Assembly: GCA_028023455.1 (NCBI GenBank)
Contig: JAQFVV010000020.1
Location: 10,339,092 to 10,403,091, forward strand
Origin: Epiperipatus broadwayi
Lineage: Eukaryota; Onychophora; Udeonychophora; Euonychophora; Peripatidae
DNA length: 64,000 nucleotides
Direction: 5' to 3'
The position numbers and the translations under genes are program-made. This document shows, one piece after another, positions 34,750 through 45,540 of the stretch. The first letter of the stretch is position 1. The number at the start of each line of letters is the position of its first letter. The notes under the pieces were generated by a model. It did no database searches, was not told where the DNA came from, and was given only the letters and a program-made list of their open reading frames with translations.

Positions 34750-34868
34750 AAAACTGGAAATATAGCTATGATATGTGGAATAGTATAATATTGGAAGTTT
34801 AACTAATATCCAAAAAAGAGTATTAGTTAAACTCTCAATGTAAGCAGAAATTCCATATATTATAGCTA
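34750..34868. repeat. Inverted-repeat hairpin of about 115 bp
   Basis: TAGCTATGATATGTGGAA pairs with TTCCATATATTATAGCTA, and inside that GAAGTTTAACTAATA pairs with TATTAGTTAAACTCT. It could be a small MITE remnant; no target duplication was seen. Confidence 0.5.
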
Positions 34869-35145
34869 GGGCTTACATTATCTTTTTTTTTAAAAAAAAA
34901 AAATCTTAGTGCAATTTATTATTATGAAGCTTGTGACTGCTTTGTTATAAACATAAACCATTTTATTATTTGAAAATTTAAACCACTAAACATCACATGA
35001 TCATCATCTCTATACTAGCACATAATTGTTGTAAACAAAGGCAAAACTCTCCATACAGTAGTGCCACCCTGTGCCAAACAGAGTAATCAATGGATGCCAG
35101 AAGGCTTGTGCATAAAATCCCTATCTAGTGCCTACTCATCCAATA

Positions 35146-35187
35146 TCCCCAGACTAGTTTCTGGCTTGTGGCCTTCGTCAGTGAGGA
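35146..35187 (-). ncRNA. Hammerhead ribozyme motif, family A (left arm)
   Basis: On the minus strand: UCCUCA, CUGACGA, A-GGC-CACAA-GCC-A, GAA, ACUAGU, C, UGGGGA. Stem I pairs over six positions. Stem III is the perfect palindrome ACUAGU with no loop. Core residues and the GUC triplet are intact. The only weakness is an A/A pair at the base of stem II. Confidence 0.72.
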
Positions 35188-35289
35188 GCTTTGGATCTGA
35201 GAGCACTGCATCTAGATCTTAGGATCTGAGAGCACTGCATCTAGATCTTAGGATCTAAGATCTAGATGCAGTGCTCTCAGATCCAAGGC

Positions 35290-35331
35290 TCCTCACTGAT
35301 GAAAGCCACAAGCCAGAAACTAGTATGGGGA
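35290..35331 (+). ncRNA. Hammerhead ribozyme motif, family A (right arm)
   Basis: UCCUCA, CUGAUGA, AAGCCACAAGCCA, GAA, ACUAGU, A, UGGGGA. Core intact with a GUA cleavage triplet, which is allowed (NUH). Stem II is weak: only the GC/GC pairs remain. Faces the minus-strand ribozyme of the left arm about 100 bp away. Confidence 0.6.
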
Positions 35332-35440
35332 TATTGGATGAGTAGACACTAGATAGGGATTTTATGCACAAGCCTTCTGGTATCCATTGATTACTCTGTT
35401 TGGCACAAGGTGGCACTACTGTATGGAGAGTTTTGCCTTA

Positions 35441-36385
35441 CTAGCCATAACAGTAAAATTATTTGATTATTAAATATTCTGATTAACTACTTTGTTATTA
35501 TTGCTTTATTAACTGTTATGAAATTTCAACTGAATTCTATTTTACATAATAACCAAGATATATGGTAAATCAAAATATTGGTTTCATTAACTGTACTTTC
35601 TATCTGATATTATGATCTCCAGATCAATATCTTAGTCAACCAGTTTATGAAAAATATTTTTTACAACTTTGCTAATCATTTTTCAAAATAAAAATAAACC
35701 ATAGGCTCTGCACCTGAAGGATCTGGACACCACCATCCATCTATTTTTTTTTTTTTGTAAATTTTGTACAAAGTGCATTATGAGAAGTGACATATTTTGA
35801 AACATTTAGTAGAAGTAACACAATAAAAATGGAAGAAGTTTTAGATATTTTGAAATCATTGTATTTTTTATTTTTAGTTAATGCATGAACAGCAATCTGT
35901 TTAATCTAAATTGACATTTTTATTCTCTAGCTAATAACTTGATCAGATTTATCAGCTAATACTGGATGGCTATTTGATTTGGATATGGGATAACTACTTA
36001 AAATAATAACGTTAACCTTGCTTTAGCTGCAAAATATTTTTTAAGGTTCACCCAATCAAGACTTAGCATGAAATTGTGAACATAGTAGATGAATTTCCTA
36101 ATCATTTTAAAATGAGATTCTTTATTTTTCAAGATGGCTACTGCCACGACTTTTTTCATTTCTTGGCTTTTTTTCACTCAGCTTATTAAATAAAGTTTGA
36201 AAATGCTTTTCTCTGTGATTTTGCTTTTGAAATTAACTTTTCCCATAATGAACTTTATATTTTACTTTAGCTTTAACCTTCCGATGATATGACTGAAAAA
36301 TCTATTTGTTGAGAAGCGCAGCTATTATTTATCAAAATGATTTTATCATATTTTGACAGAATTTTTATCAATCATCATTATATTA
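35441..36385. other. AT-rich DNA, no feature recognised
   Basis: No supported feature. Confidence 0.4.
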
Positions 36386-36412
36386 TACCGGTACAGTTAT
36401 TAAATTTTTGGC

Positions 36413-36430
36413 GCCCCACGTTGGGCGCCA
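36413..36430 (-). other. LTR-retroelement primer-binding site (tRNA-Lys type)
   Basis: The minus strand reads TGGCGCCCAACGTGGGGC, which is complementary over 18 of 18 positions to the 3' end of animal tRNA-Lys (CTT), CCA included. This is the classic primer-binding site of tRNA-Lys-primed LTR retroelements. It sits in a larger inverted repeat: ACCGGTACA (36387) and TGTACCGGT (36443) outside, TTTTTGGCGCC and GGCGCCAAAAA inside. If the minus strand is the sense strand, the LTR would lie at higher coordinates. No gag or pol sequence is visible nearby. Confidence 0.55.
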
Positions 36431-38500
36431 AAAACATAACCATGTACCGGTCAAAACCCACCACCACCGCAAGTCAAAATCGGATTCAAACTCAGCTTAA
36501 CCAAAACTGAATTCAAACCCAACTTAACAGCTCAGATAGCAGAAATCGACAGCACAGTGCTATGCGCCAAGAACTAGTTCAACGGTTGGTGAGGACTAGA
36601 GACCCTTGCACTGACACGAATATCTAATAATTAATTACTTTGAATACTTTTTAAATCAAATCATATGTATGTTCGGGTTGCCAACACAGATAGCGGGTAT
36701 GAACATTTAAATAATTATAAAAAGAATGATGAACTAAGAAACCAAGTATGTTAGAAATATTTAATAATAATAATAATTTGTTTTGTTCAATAAAATATAG
36801 ATTGCATTAGTTACCTCTAGTCTTTAAAAGAATTTTAAATATAATAAGAGTGGCGGTCCTTATCATATGCCAACAAGTATTACACAACATGGGATTCTAT
36901 GTCTATTCCCCCAACGAGAAATATAAAGGCAGATAAAGGTATTCATTAAGAACGGAAATGATTGTTCTAATTTTATTACGGTGGAATGTGAGATTTATTT
37001 TCACATTCGGAAATCTATTCATGAAGAGCAAAATGTATTTTAAGGCATAACTTTAATCTTGATTTGAAAACTGATTTAAACTAAATATATTTGAGAATTG
37101 GTTCGACTTTAATTTAAATCACTTCATCACGAATTACGAGCACGGAGCGGGTTTTACCGGAACAAAGATGCAATGGTACTGACGAATTACAAGGCAGAGA
37201 GTAAAATTGAAAGATGATCGCTAGTCGATGATCGAAGTCCTATGGCGGCTTGCATTTGGCAAGTCTTACGCCCTTTGACTAATGAATCGGAAAGGAAGTA
37301 CTTTCTTCCTCGAGAAATTTAAATAAGAGAATATGATCACCGACCAGCCTAACGGAGCGGAAGATGGCCCTATGTCAGCAACATTTGATGATGATGACTT
37401 GATAGTCATCGTTGAAAAATAAAACCCATGTAGAATGCTCTATGTGATGACTTGACCAATTAATTAAAGTCAAACGAGCTTTTATCGAACTATTTTAAAA
37501 CATTTATAAACTATATTAATTATGCCCTAATATCGTGCCCTTCCTGAATATTGATATAAAATAACAAAAGCGGAATTAAAATACATTTAACCCTTTATCG
37601 ACCCTTTTTGCAATAAAGACCTTTAAGATTATATTTGCATAAATAAATATTAGTGGAACAAGAAAATCATTTAACATTATTTGAATACATATATATATAT
37701 ACTTATAACGTAGATAGGAGCTGGGGACATAGGTGAAACATTGAGCTAATAATTTATTAATAGCTAAAGGTAAGAAAAAATAGTAAACATGTAATATTTT
37801 CCTTTGACTCGATGACTAATAGAACTTATAAATTTAGCTCTAATGGGCGAGAATTACTATTTGAAATTAATGTTATATTATTTGCGTGAGGCAAATGGAA
37901 TCAAAGGGCTCATCGAGTCGAAAGATTATTGGCATATAATTTTTAAATACGACATTAATAAAGCACATTAACATATATATATTAAACGAACCGCCAGGTA
38001 AGACAAGAAAAAGTTTAAAGACTAGAGATCTAAAGAATTACACTATAGATTTACAGTAGCATTTTATAACTAAAAGGTGTTACAAGGATTTACATTAAAG
38101 AATAAAAGAGCTCTTAAAAAGAAGGAGTATAAAATAAAGTTCGAACTAGCCAGAAAGTTTAACGTTCATATTACCATTCCGTGCTTGTCCTTAAGTTACT
38201 CCTCCAAGTTGTTGAAACGTAGGCATCATTGGTTAACTACTGGAGTAGTATTTTAGTAGCTTTCATTATTTTAGCAGAATGAGTGAAGATTCCTCGGGAC
38301 TTTAGGAACCGTAGCCAGATCCCTGATGTTCTAGCCCTCTATCATGATGAAATACAATTTTTATACACACAGAGTTCACTGCACTACTCTACAACCAAAA
38401 CTAGTCTTTTTCTTTACTTTTCAGGGCTATATATCTACTGTTCACTGATGCCTCCGGCTAGCGCTCATTTTATTATCAATCTGGTTTTTTTTTTATAATT
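36431..38500 (-). mobile_element. Possible LTR-element remnant next to the primer-binding site
   Basis: This stretch is less AT-rich than its surroundings (for example around 37140-37400 and 38160-38470) and lies on the side where the 5' LTR should be. On the minus strand, AGATATATAGCCC and GTGTATAAAAATTG near its start could be TATA boxes. The TG...CA ends and a target duplication could not be fixed, and no second LTR was seen, so the assignment rests mostly on position. Confidence 0.3.
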
Positions 38501-38511
38501 AGTTGTTTTCA

Positions 38512-38692
38512 GAAACATTCCTTCGATAAGGCTTTCAAACTAATTTTTGAATTCCTTTCCTAATTAGAAAATGAATTCTTAAAGTCTGAAATGATTTTAA
38601 TTAAAATTGAATTCTTATCTTTTTTTTATTAATAAAACTTTATTGTTGTTTTTGAGAATTTGAAAGCCTTTGGAAGGAATGTAGCTTTTAAT
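38512..38692. repeat. Foldback with 28-bp arms
   Basis: ACATTCCTTCGATAAGGCTTTCAAA (from 38514) is repeated inverted as TTTGAAAGCCTTTGGAAGGAATGT (to about 38681). The interior is AT-rich and also partly self-complementary (TGAATTCCTTTCCTAATTAG). A small MITE remnant is possible. Confidence 0.5.
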
Positions 38693-38699
38693 CGCAAAA

Positions 38700-39650
38700 C
38701 TTTACAAATTATTTAAAAGTAAAAAAAAACAAGTATTCCCGACGCAATGAAACTTTCGAACAATTATATATATTTAATATTTACAAACATATATACGCAC
38801 AATCCAGGCAATTTAATATATGTAAATTCATGAACATTTTATCATGAATTTATTTAGAGAATTGATCCAATTTAAACTAAACTAATTAATTTTACTACGT
38901 ATTTGAAACAAGTTATTCATTATGGAAATTAGCGTGGATTGAACGTATAAAGCCCCATTGCATCGGAAATTTAAAGTTAGTATTAGGGTAAATAACATGA
39001 AGCTAGGATCGAACTCAGATCCGACTGCTTCAATATATAAAATCTATGTCAATGTTTGTCAATTAGCTGTTACATTTCAAATTCACAACCAATTAAAAAA
39101 AACTATTACATTTGTCCGTAACGCTATCAAATTCACAATAAAAAAATAAAAAAAACAACTTTAAATTTATTTTTATAAATAAATAACTATCCCTAACTAA
39201 ACCATAATTTATATTAGAGCATTTTATGCAAAGGAAGCAATCCCACCCTTTATATTTAATAAGCAGTAATTCTTATTATAAAGTATATTTTATGCAAAAA
39301 TAATTCTGCCATTAATAAATCATAATTTTTACAGTTGTCTGTAACACTGTCAAGTTCACATATCAAATATAACAGGTATATTTAAAAAAATTTAATTTAA
39401 ATTTAGCTTAATTAATTAATACCTTGCCAGGTACATTTCTGAAGTATACCATACAGGCCAGGTTCAATTTTTCAATTGTGAATTTCTCACAATTATTTAT
39501 ATATTAAATTCTTATGTTTAATTTACATTAAATCTTAAAAAACAATTTGTTAAAGCAATTAATTAAAAAAAAAAAACGTCTTTTCATAGGTCGGATACAT
39601 CTGGTATTAAATATATAATTCTAATAGTATGTAAGTTGCTAATACTAAAT
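38700..39650. other. AT-rich DNA, no feature recognised
   Basis: No supported feature. Confidence 0.4.
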
Positions 39651-40254
39651 AAATATTTCATATATGTAAAGTAGAGGAAATTTAATTCAGGATTTTTCAT
39701 CCTCCACTCCATCTCAAGCAACCAATACACATGACCACATACATGTGAAAAGGATACACAATTCCCAATATATGTTTTTCGTGCAGAACCAGTACTCAAA
39801 CTTTAACAGACAAGCTTCAATCTTCTCATCCTTCCAACTATTCAACTGTCCATTTCACTGAAAAATCAATGATGGAACGCTGAAAGCTCTTATTGGATTT
39901 AATATTATAATCATACCCACATAGACATTATGTCAATCTAACTCCTTATATTATCGGACCATTACGTATCCATATACATATTAATAGGAGAGGCATGAGC
40001 TGAACTTATACCAAGACTTAAAACCTATTTCCCGAAAAATATGTAATTCTAATGCTGCATATAATTTGCTTATATTGAATGTTTCATATAAGTAAGTACA
40101 GGGATTTGACTCAGGATTTATCAGTCTTTACATTCGACACTCCATCTCAAGCAGGGTGAGAAGATTGAAGTATGTCCATTAAAGTTTGAGGAATTCTTAT
40201 CTTGATATAAAACAAGGCACTGATTGTATATATGGGTAAGAGATTATGATCTGG

Positions 40255-40299
40255 CCCAACTGATGAGTGCTGGTTCTGCACGAAATATATAAATTGGGG
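40255..40299 (+). ncRNA. Hammerhead ribozyme motif, family B variant
   Basis: CCCAA, CUGAUGA, GUGC-UGGUUCU-GCAC, GAA, AUAUAU, A, then AA and UUGGG. Stem II has the canonical G/C closing pair, and the core is intact. Two extra A residues stand between the cleavage position and the 3' strand of stem I, so the catalytic geometry may be disturbed. Confidence 0.5.
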
Positions 40300-40429
40300 A
40301 TTATGTATCTTTTTTGCATGTGTGTGGTTTGTGTATTGGTTGCTTTGAATAATGACAAAAACCCTTAACTTCAAATCCCTCTAGTTACATATATGAAACG
40401 TTCAGTAAATGCAAGTTACATATTTTTTC

Positions 40430-40745
40430 AGTTGGAGAGCTGACTTTAAAGACATGCAGATGTCTAAAGGTTTAGATCTTCTTCTTGAGAACTACCTTTT
40501 AGATAAATGCTTAGCTTGAGTTGGTTTTTTGAATCTAGTGTCCAACTCCTCACTGAAGAGACCCATAGGTCAAAACCGGTCTGGGATGGAGACAATCTAA
40601 GATAAAGATGATTTGAATGCCTTCTCTTGTAGCAGCATTTATCATAATAATAACAAAAAAAAAAAGCTTGTTTAGAACTTTAGCATGCTCTTAAGTTTAC
40701 ATATTGGTAAATGCAAACTATGTCATGTGACATCTGACTTTTTAT
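40430..40745 (+). repeat. Family A-short ribozyme repeat, hammerhead with G12 to A
   Basis: CUCCUCA, CUGAAGA, GACC-CAUA-GGUC, then AAAACCGGUC instead of GAAACCGGUC, UGGGAUGGAG. Stem II is perfect and stem III (ACC/GGU) is palindromic, but the invariant G12 is A, which should abolish cleavage. The right end carries GTCATGTGACATCTGACTTT, the border motif of the A-short copies. Confidence 0.65.
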
Positions 40746-41179
40746 TATTAATACTATCTTAGAATTACCTTAGTATAAGTTCAGTCCATGCCTCTCCTAT
40801 AAATATATATTGTAATATAATAGTCAAATATGAGGAGTTAGATTGACATAATGTCTACATGGGTATGATTACAATATTAAATCCAATGAGGATTTGAGCA
40901 TTCTATCATTGGATTTTCAATGAAGTGTACAGTTAAATAGTTGGAAGGGTGAGAAGATTGAAGCCTGGCAATTAAAGTTTGGGGAATTGCTACCTTAATA
41001 TAAAACTGGACACTGATTGTATATGTGTGGGAGATTATGATCTATCCCAACTAATGAGTGCTTGCTCTGCATGTGTGTGGGTCATGTGTATTGGTTGCTT
41101 GAAAGGGATTGGAAGATGACTAGACTGAAAAATCCGGAGTTCAATTTTCTCCATTTATAAATATTAAATATATTGATAA

Positions 41180-41467
41180 TTAAACAAAGCAAAACTCTCC
41201 ATACAGTAGTGCCACCCTGTGCCAACCAGAGTAATCAATGAATGCCAGAAGGCTTGTGCATATAATCCCTATCACTGACAATGGCCACAAGCCAGAAACT
41301 AGTCTGGGGATATTGGATGAGTAGGCATTAGATAGGGGTTTTATGCACAAGCCTTCTGGCATTCATTGATTACTCTGGTTGGCGCAGGGTGGCACTACTG
41401 TATGGAGAGTTTTGCTTTGTTTATAAACAAATATGTGCTAGTATAAGAGATAGTGATCATGTGATGC
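41180..41467. repeat. Family A palindromic element, left arm shortened
   Basis: The left arm has GCAAAACTCTCCATACAGTA to CTTGTGCATATAATCCCTAT and then jumps directly into a plus-strand ribozyme of the right arm. That ribozyme reads CUGACAA, UGGC-CACAA-GCCA, GAAACUAGUC, UGGGGA: G8 is A, so it should be inactive. The right arm is complete to GATCATGTGATG. Confidence 0.78.
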
Positions 41468-41784
41468 TTAATGGTTTATATTAATAATTGTTGCAATTAA
41501 CTTCTTTAAATACTATAATGTATTCTATTTCCATTCCACCAGATAAATATTCAAAAGAATCCAGTTTATTAAATTTTAAGTAATTGTTATTTGAATCTAT
41601 TCAGTATCTCATCACTATAAAATGTTTATAACAAATTGTCTCTATCTATCATAATTTTCCACTTTATTCAATATATTGTCATATGACCAAAATATTGAAA
41701 ACAATTTCCAAAGAGCATATTTCAGGCAATCACACTTTTCAACTCCCTTTAAAGACAACTGACAATTCTATTAATATAATGATC

Positions 41785-41960
41785 CATTTGAATTTCAACT
41801 GCCTTTGAAGATGATCAACAAAACCATCAATGTAAATTCATCATTACTTAAAAATCATTAACAGAATCATCATATTGATGGTATTAATAAGATCAACATT
41901 ATGTTGATGAAGTTAACTGATCATCTTCAAAGGCACTGAAATGGATGATTGCCCAAAACA
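41785..41960. repeat. Foldback with arms around CTTTGAAGATGATC
   Basis: CAACTGCCTTTGAAGATGATCA (about 41798-41819) is mirrored by TGATCATCTTCAAAGGCACTG (about 41919-41939), with further pairing of CATCAATGT/ACATTATGTTGATG inside. Origin unknown. Confidence 0.5.
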
Positions 41961-43730
41961 CGTCCATGAGGTAAAACAAAGAGGAAATGGACTGTGATAG
42001 AGAATGCTTTGGAGAATTCACATCAGTTTAATTTAGGATGCCAATTATTTATTTACTTCTTAAAATTTATGTCTATAAGATATGAATCAGATATATCTAA
42101 AAAAGAATGAGTTTTTTTTGGATTTTTTTAACTTGTAAATTCGTGATTATTACTTTATAGCATTTTATAACTTTTAGAAACTTAGTCAATTTTGAAAAAA
42201 ATTTTACTTGCACTAATATAACTTTTAAATTCTATGAACTTGTTTTATTCTTTTCTAATAAAGATAAATCGTTGAAACATTTTTAAACTTTAATAATTTT
42301 TTGTTTAAAAACACCTACCTTTCAAATTTTCATTGGTTTTTCTTTATTTTCAATCCCAGAATTACTGAATAATCTTCTTTGTGAACCACTTATTTTAGAA
42401 AATATTTTTGAATATCTAAACAAAGTGAAATAATTTTTTTTAATTATCAATATTTATTAGTATGTACCTATTCATTATAATTATTGTATCTTTCAATAAA
42501 TTACTAAATATTTTTACTGTTATAAATTATTGAATATCATATAACTTCTTACATTTAATTTAAATTAAATAAAATACAAATATAGTGAATCATTTATTCA
42601 TCATTCCGAATTATATTATTTACATTATACATATATGTATTTTCAGGTGAGCAACAAACATTATATATATCACTTTGTTCAGATATTCAAAAGTAATTTC
42701 TAAAGGAAATGAAAAGGATCTTTAATAATTTTGTGATGAAAATTAAAGATATTTCTGTTGTTTGTTTTTTAATCAAAAACTTTTCAGTTTTAATCCCAGT
42801 TTTAGCTCTATATAGTATTTTTATCTAGATCTGTATTTCCTCAAACTATCATTTTATTGTATCAGTTTTTGACAAATTATGGTTCTGATGGTCCCCTGTG
42901 GTTTAGTGGAGTGATTGAATGATGAACTCTAGAGCTCAAGTTCCACAGACTACAACTCCAATACTCCTGATGTTTCAACTTCTTATGATCTCCCAAGCAA
43001 CAATTTGATTATTTTTATGACTGCAATATAACATTTTTTCCATGTATACTTTTTATTTAAAAATAAACAACAATGTACAATACGCTTTACACTTTCTTTG
43101 GATTAAGTAAAAATTTGAAAAGTCTATAGCCAAATGTAGTTTTAATTCATTACAGATATCTTTTCTATATATTTGTGTGAATGACATACATTTTACTTTG
43201 TTTTTTTTTTAACTAAGTGATGTCTTTAAGAATAATGTCTCATCAAGCACATTACAAGTACTCACTATATGCTTCATCTATTATCATGATAATTTATATT
43301 TTAACCTTGTTATAGTTTTATTTCTGCTGTAGCATATTTATTTTTTAAATACAAGAAGATGATACATTTAAAGTTCTACAATTTCATAAAGTAATGGTGA
43401 CAGCAAATCTTTTAAGGACTAGGTTAGCCACACTGCATAAGAGCACACCATGTATACATATTGGCAATAATTGTGGAAATGTTTCAATTCTAGAGATTTT
43501 TTGAATCAAAGTATAAAGTGTATATAAAACAAATGTTAATCAAAGATCTTTACAATAAGTGGTATCTTAAAATTTTATGACAATTTATAAAATCTTGAGC
43601 CATGATGTTAAATACTTTTCATTTGTTTTTATTTGTAAAATTAAGACTGTTAAAATGTAAAAGATCTGACAATATTTTATCGTGATACTTAATATTAATT
43701 CCAGTTTTTTAAACAATATTTAATTAATAT
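41961..43730. other. AT-rich DNA with a weak tRNA-like segment
   Basis: At about 42893-42980, TCCCCTGTGGTTTAGTGG resembles the start and A box of tRNA-Glu (or a related tRNA), and CAAGTTCCACAGACTACAACTCC could be a damaged B box. This may be a tRNA pseudogene or an old SINE head. Nothing else was recognised. Confidence 0.35.
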
Positions 43731-43734
43731 ATTA

Positions 43735-44300
43735 TATCTATTCAAACCTATTCATGGAAGAAATAAGCTGGAAAATATTACAAGCTAGAATTCCAAAGAA
43801 TCATCTAAATGAATTTGTCAATAACATCCACCTTTTGTTAAATAATTCTAGCATTGATACTGAAAAATTTAAAACTTTTTATTAATAGTATATTTGTTTT
43901 CATATTAATCCAGCCAGCTTACAGTTTCAAATATTAATTTAAATGAAATTCTAATGATTTTAATAAGAATATAAATAATATATAGCTTATCAAATATTTA
44001 ATTCAAAGAATATAAACCTATTTATGAAACAAACAAGCATGAAAACATTACTAAGATAATTCACAAGCAATATTCCAAAAGAATCTTTTAAATAAATTTG
44101 TAAACAAAAAAAATCATCTTTTTTTTTTTCATGTGTCAAAGCATCGACCAGCTGGGAAGTGAACCCACAACAACTGCATGTAAGGCAGCTGTACTCCTTG
44201 CAGATAAAAAATCATCTTTTATCTGACAAAATAGATTGACACTGGTATAAAAAAGATAAGCATTATTTACAAGTTAATTTAAACGATTCTTGGAAAAGCT
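43735..44300 (+). repeat. Diverged two-unit tandem repeat carrying a SINE
   Basis: TATTCAAACCTATTCATGGA, then AAGCTGGAAAATATTAC, ATTCCAAAGAATCATCTAAA and TGAATTTGTCAATAACATCC, recur about 265 bp later as TATAAACCTATTTATGAAAC, AAGCATGAAAACATTACTAA, ATTCCAAAAGAATCTTTTAA and TAAATTTGTAAAC. In the second unit the continuation is interrupted by SINE copy 5 and resumes after it. Confidence 0.6.
44121..44205 (-). mobile_element. tRNA-derived SINE, copy 5
   Basis: Poly-T, CATGTGTCAAAGCATCGACC, the B-box complement GGGAAGTGAACCC, CAACTGCATGTAAGGCAGCT and GTACTCCTTGCAG. The flanks AAAAAAATCATCTT (to 44120) and AAAAAATCATCTTTT (from about 44206) are a target duplication of about 13 bp. The A-box end is truncated or worn. 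Confidence 0.8.
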
Positions 44301-44305
44301 TGCTA

Positions 44306-45502
44306 ATGAATTATCTATTTATTTGTTCTATGAATAGTAATAACACTGATGAGGCTATATAGAAAGTAATTTTGTAAAAAAATTAAAATTTTAATTTAAC
44401 AAATACTCGGTTATTTTCATTCATACTCAAGTATGAAATTATTTTTTGTTAATGGTGATAAATAAATAAAAGTGTCAATTAGCATTTAGATTTACTTAAA
44501 ATAGATTTTAATTAGTATTTCTTAAATGCTGTTCATATTCTGCCTTTATTTAAAGTAAGTTATTTTAAAATTCGAACTCAGTTGCATTAGGCACCTGGAT
44601 ATTTTTGTTCTATGTCAATACATATTGCAAGAGTTGTATGTAATACCCTCACATATATATGGTAAATCTATCTCGAATTCGAGTAATTGGGGAAGGGGGT
44701 GTTATATGCTAGGAAAAGACTAAGATCGTATTTTGTCTTAGAAATAACTACAATACGGTACGTGCAAAATAATAACTGCAGGCTAATAAAACATGATCCA
44801 ACATCAATTGCTTAACACAAAATGTTTTATAAAGGATTCTTTTCCTTCAAAATTTTCATTCTAATTTAATGTTGAGCATCAATTTAACTAAAACATTAAT
44901 TAAACTCATATATAGTACAACTGTGTAATGAATCCTAATATTAGAAGCTAGAACTGATGATGTCAAAGATCAGATAAAGCATGGAACAATAAACTACTGC
45001 TTACGACGAGAATTAGATAATTGCTATACCATAAACTCGTTGCCTGGAGATTTTTTTGTGAGATTTCGTTTTTAGATAAAAAAAATTTTAATATGAAATG
45101 TCTTAATACTCTTTAATAACATATACTGTACACAATATATATACACACTCGCGCTCATTACATAAACACAGTAGTGTCAAAATAGGTCAAATTTTCTTTT
45201 TAATTTTTCTTTTATAAATACAGAAGCGGACATACTCACTTTTTTTGCTATAAATTATTAATTTATCCGACAAGATATCATCAGCAGATTATATTTTTTT
45301 CATCCATTAAAGATTACAACATTTAGTGTGTTTTTTTTTTTACATATATAAGGGGAAATTATTTTAATAAATCAGAAACTTGCTTCAGCAGTTAGAAAAA
45401 GTCACGGGCAATTCTCGTTTTAAAAAAGAATCGGAAGTTTCTGATAGTTTTAAATCAACGCGCATGACTGATTACCCCTTACAAAAGTAGAATCGCCCCA
45501 TT
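44306..45502. other. Upstream region of the RPL23A gene, no further gene
   Basis: AT-rich; nothing recognisable except the promoter-proximal part. From about 45360 the sequence is less AT-rich. No TATA box stands at -30 from the pyrimidine start, which is usual for ribosomal protein genes. Confidence 0.4.
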
Positions 45503-45512
45503 CTTTTTCAAG
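45503..45512 (+). promoter_or_regulatory. TOP-like transcription start and 5' UTR of RPL23A
   Basis: CTTTTTC directly followed by AAG and the ATG fits the 5'-terminal oligopyrimidine start (C followed by pyrimidines) of animal ribosomal protein mRNAs, which couples their translation to growth signalling. The implied 5' UTR is only 10 nt. This is inferred from position and motif; no transcript data. Confidence 0.55.
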
Positions 45513-45540
45513 ATGGCTCCCAAGAAGAAACCCAATCCTG
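45513..45540 (+). CDS. RPL23A: 60S ribosomal protein uL23 (RPL23A), coding exon 1
   Basis: This exon encodes MAPKKKPNP and the first base of the next Gly codon; a GTAAAT donor follows at 45541. The start lies directly behind a TOP-like pyrimidine run, and M-A-P-K is the usual N terminus of animal RPL23A. Its phase (one base left over) fits the acceptor before 59137 (TTTTTGTCTTAATAG), giving MAPKKKPNPGTGQKP across the junction. The open frame running on to 45824 is intron sequence. The protein is part of the large ribosomal subunit and sits at the exit of the nascent peptide tunnel, where it contacts SRP and chaperones in other organisms. Confidence 0.82.

Larger units (their letters stand above)
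34991..35440. repeat. Family A palindromic element with two opposed hammerheads
   Basis: This is the most complete family A copy. Left arm: CATCACATGATCATCATC, GCAAAACTCTCCATACAGTA, GCCACCCTGTGCC, CCAGAAGGCTTGTGCATAAA, CTACTCATCCAATATCCCC, then a minus-strand hammerhead. Right arm: the same in reverse, with a plus-strand hammerhead. The centre (about 35213-35282) is a GGATCTGAGAGCACTGCATC unit present twice in tandem and once inverted, giving an AT/GC-balanced loop. No ORF is present. Confidence 0.85.
39655..41155. repeat. Family B variant repeats in a composite inverted arrangement
   Basis: A minus-orientation copy (about 39655-40025) and a plus-orientation copy (about 40760-41155) share TAAGTTCAG(C/T)..ATGCCTCTCCTAT, the AGTTAGATTGACATAATGTC segment and ATCCAAT(A/G)A. 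The interval holds a second, partial plus copy (about 40150-40400, with the hammerhead 40255-40299) and an A-short type repeat (about 40430-40745). These belong to a subfamily of B, clearly different from the 25.1-kb copy. The plus copy's ribozyme near 41044 is worn to CUAAUGAGUGCUUGCUCUGC. Confidence 0.68.

Noticed and set aside
44944-44985. Hammerhead core AACTGATGATGTCAAAGATC near 44950
   Set aside because: CTGATGA is present but there is no GAAA, no stem II and no matching stem I.
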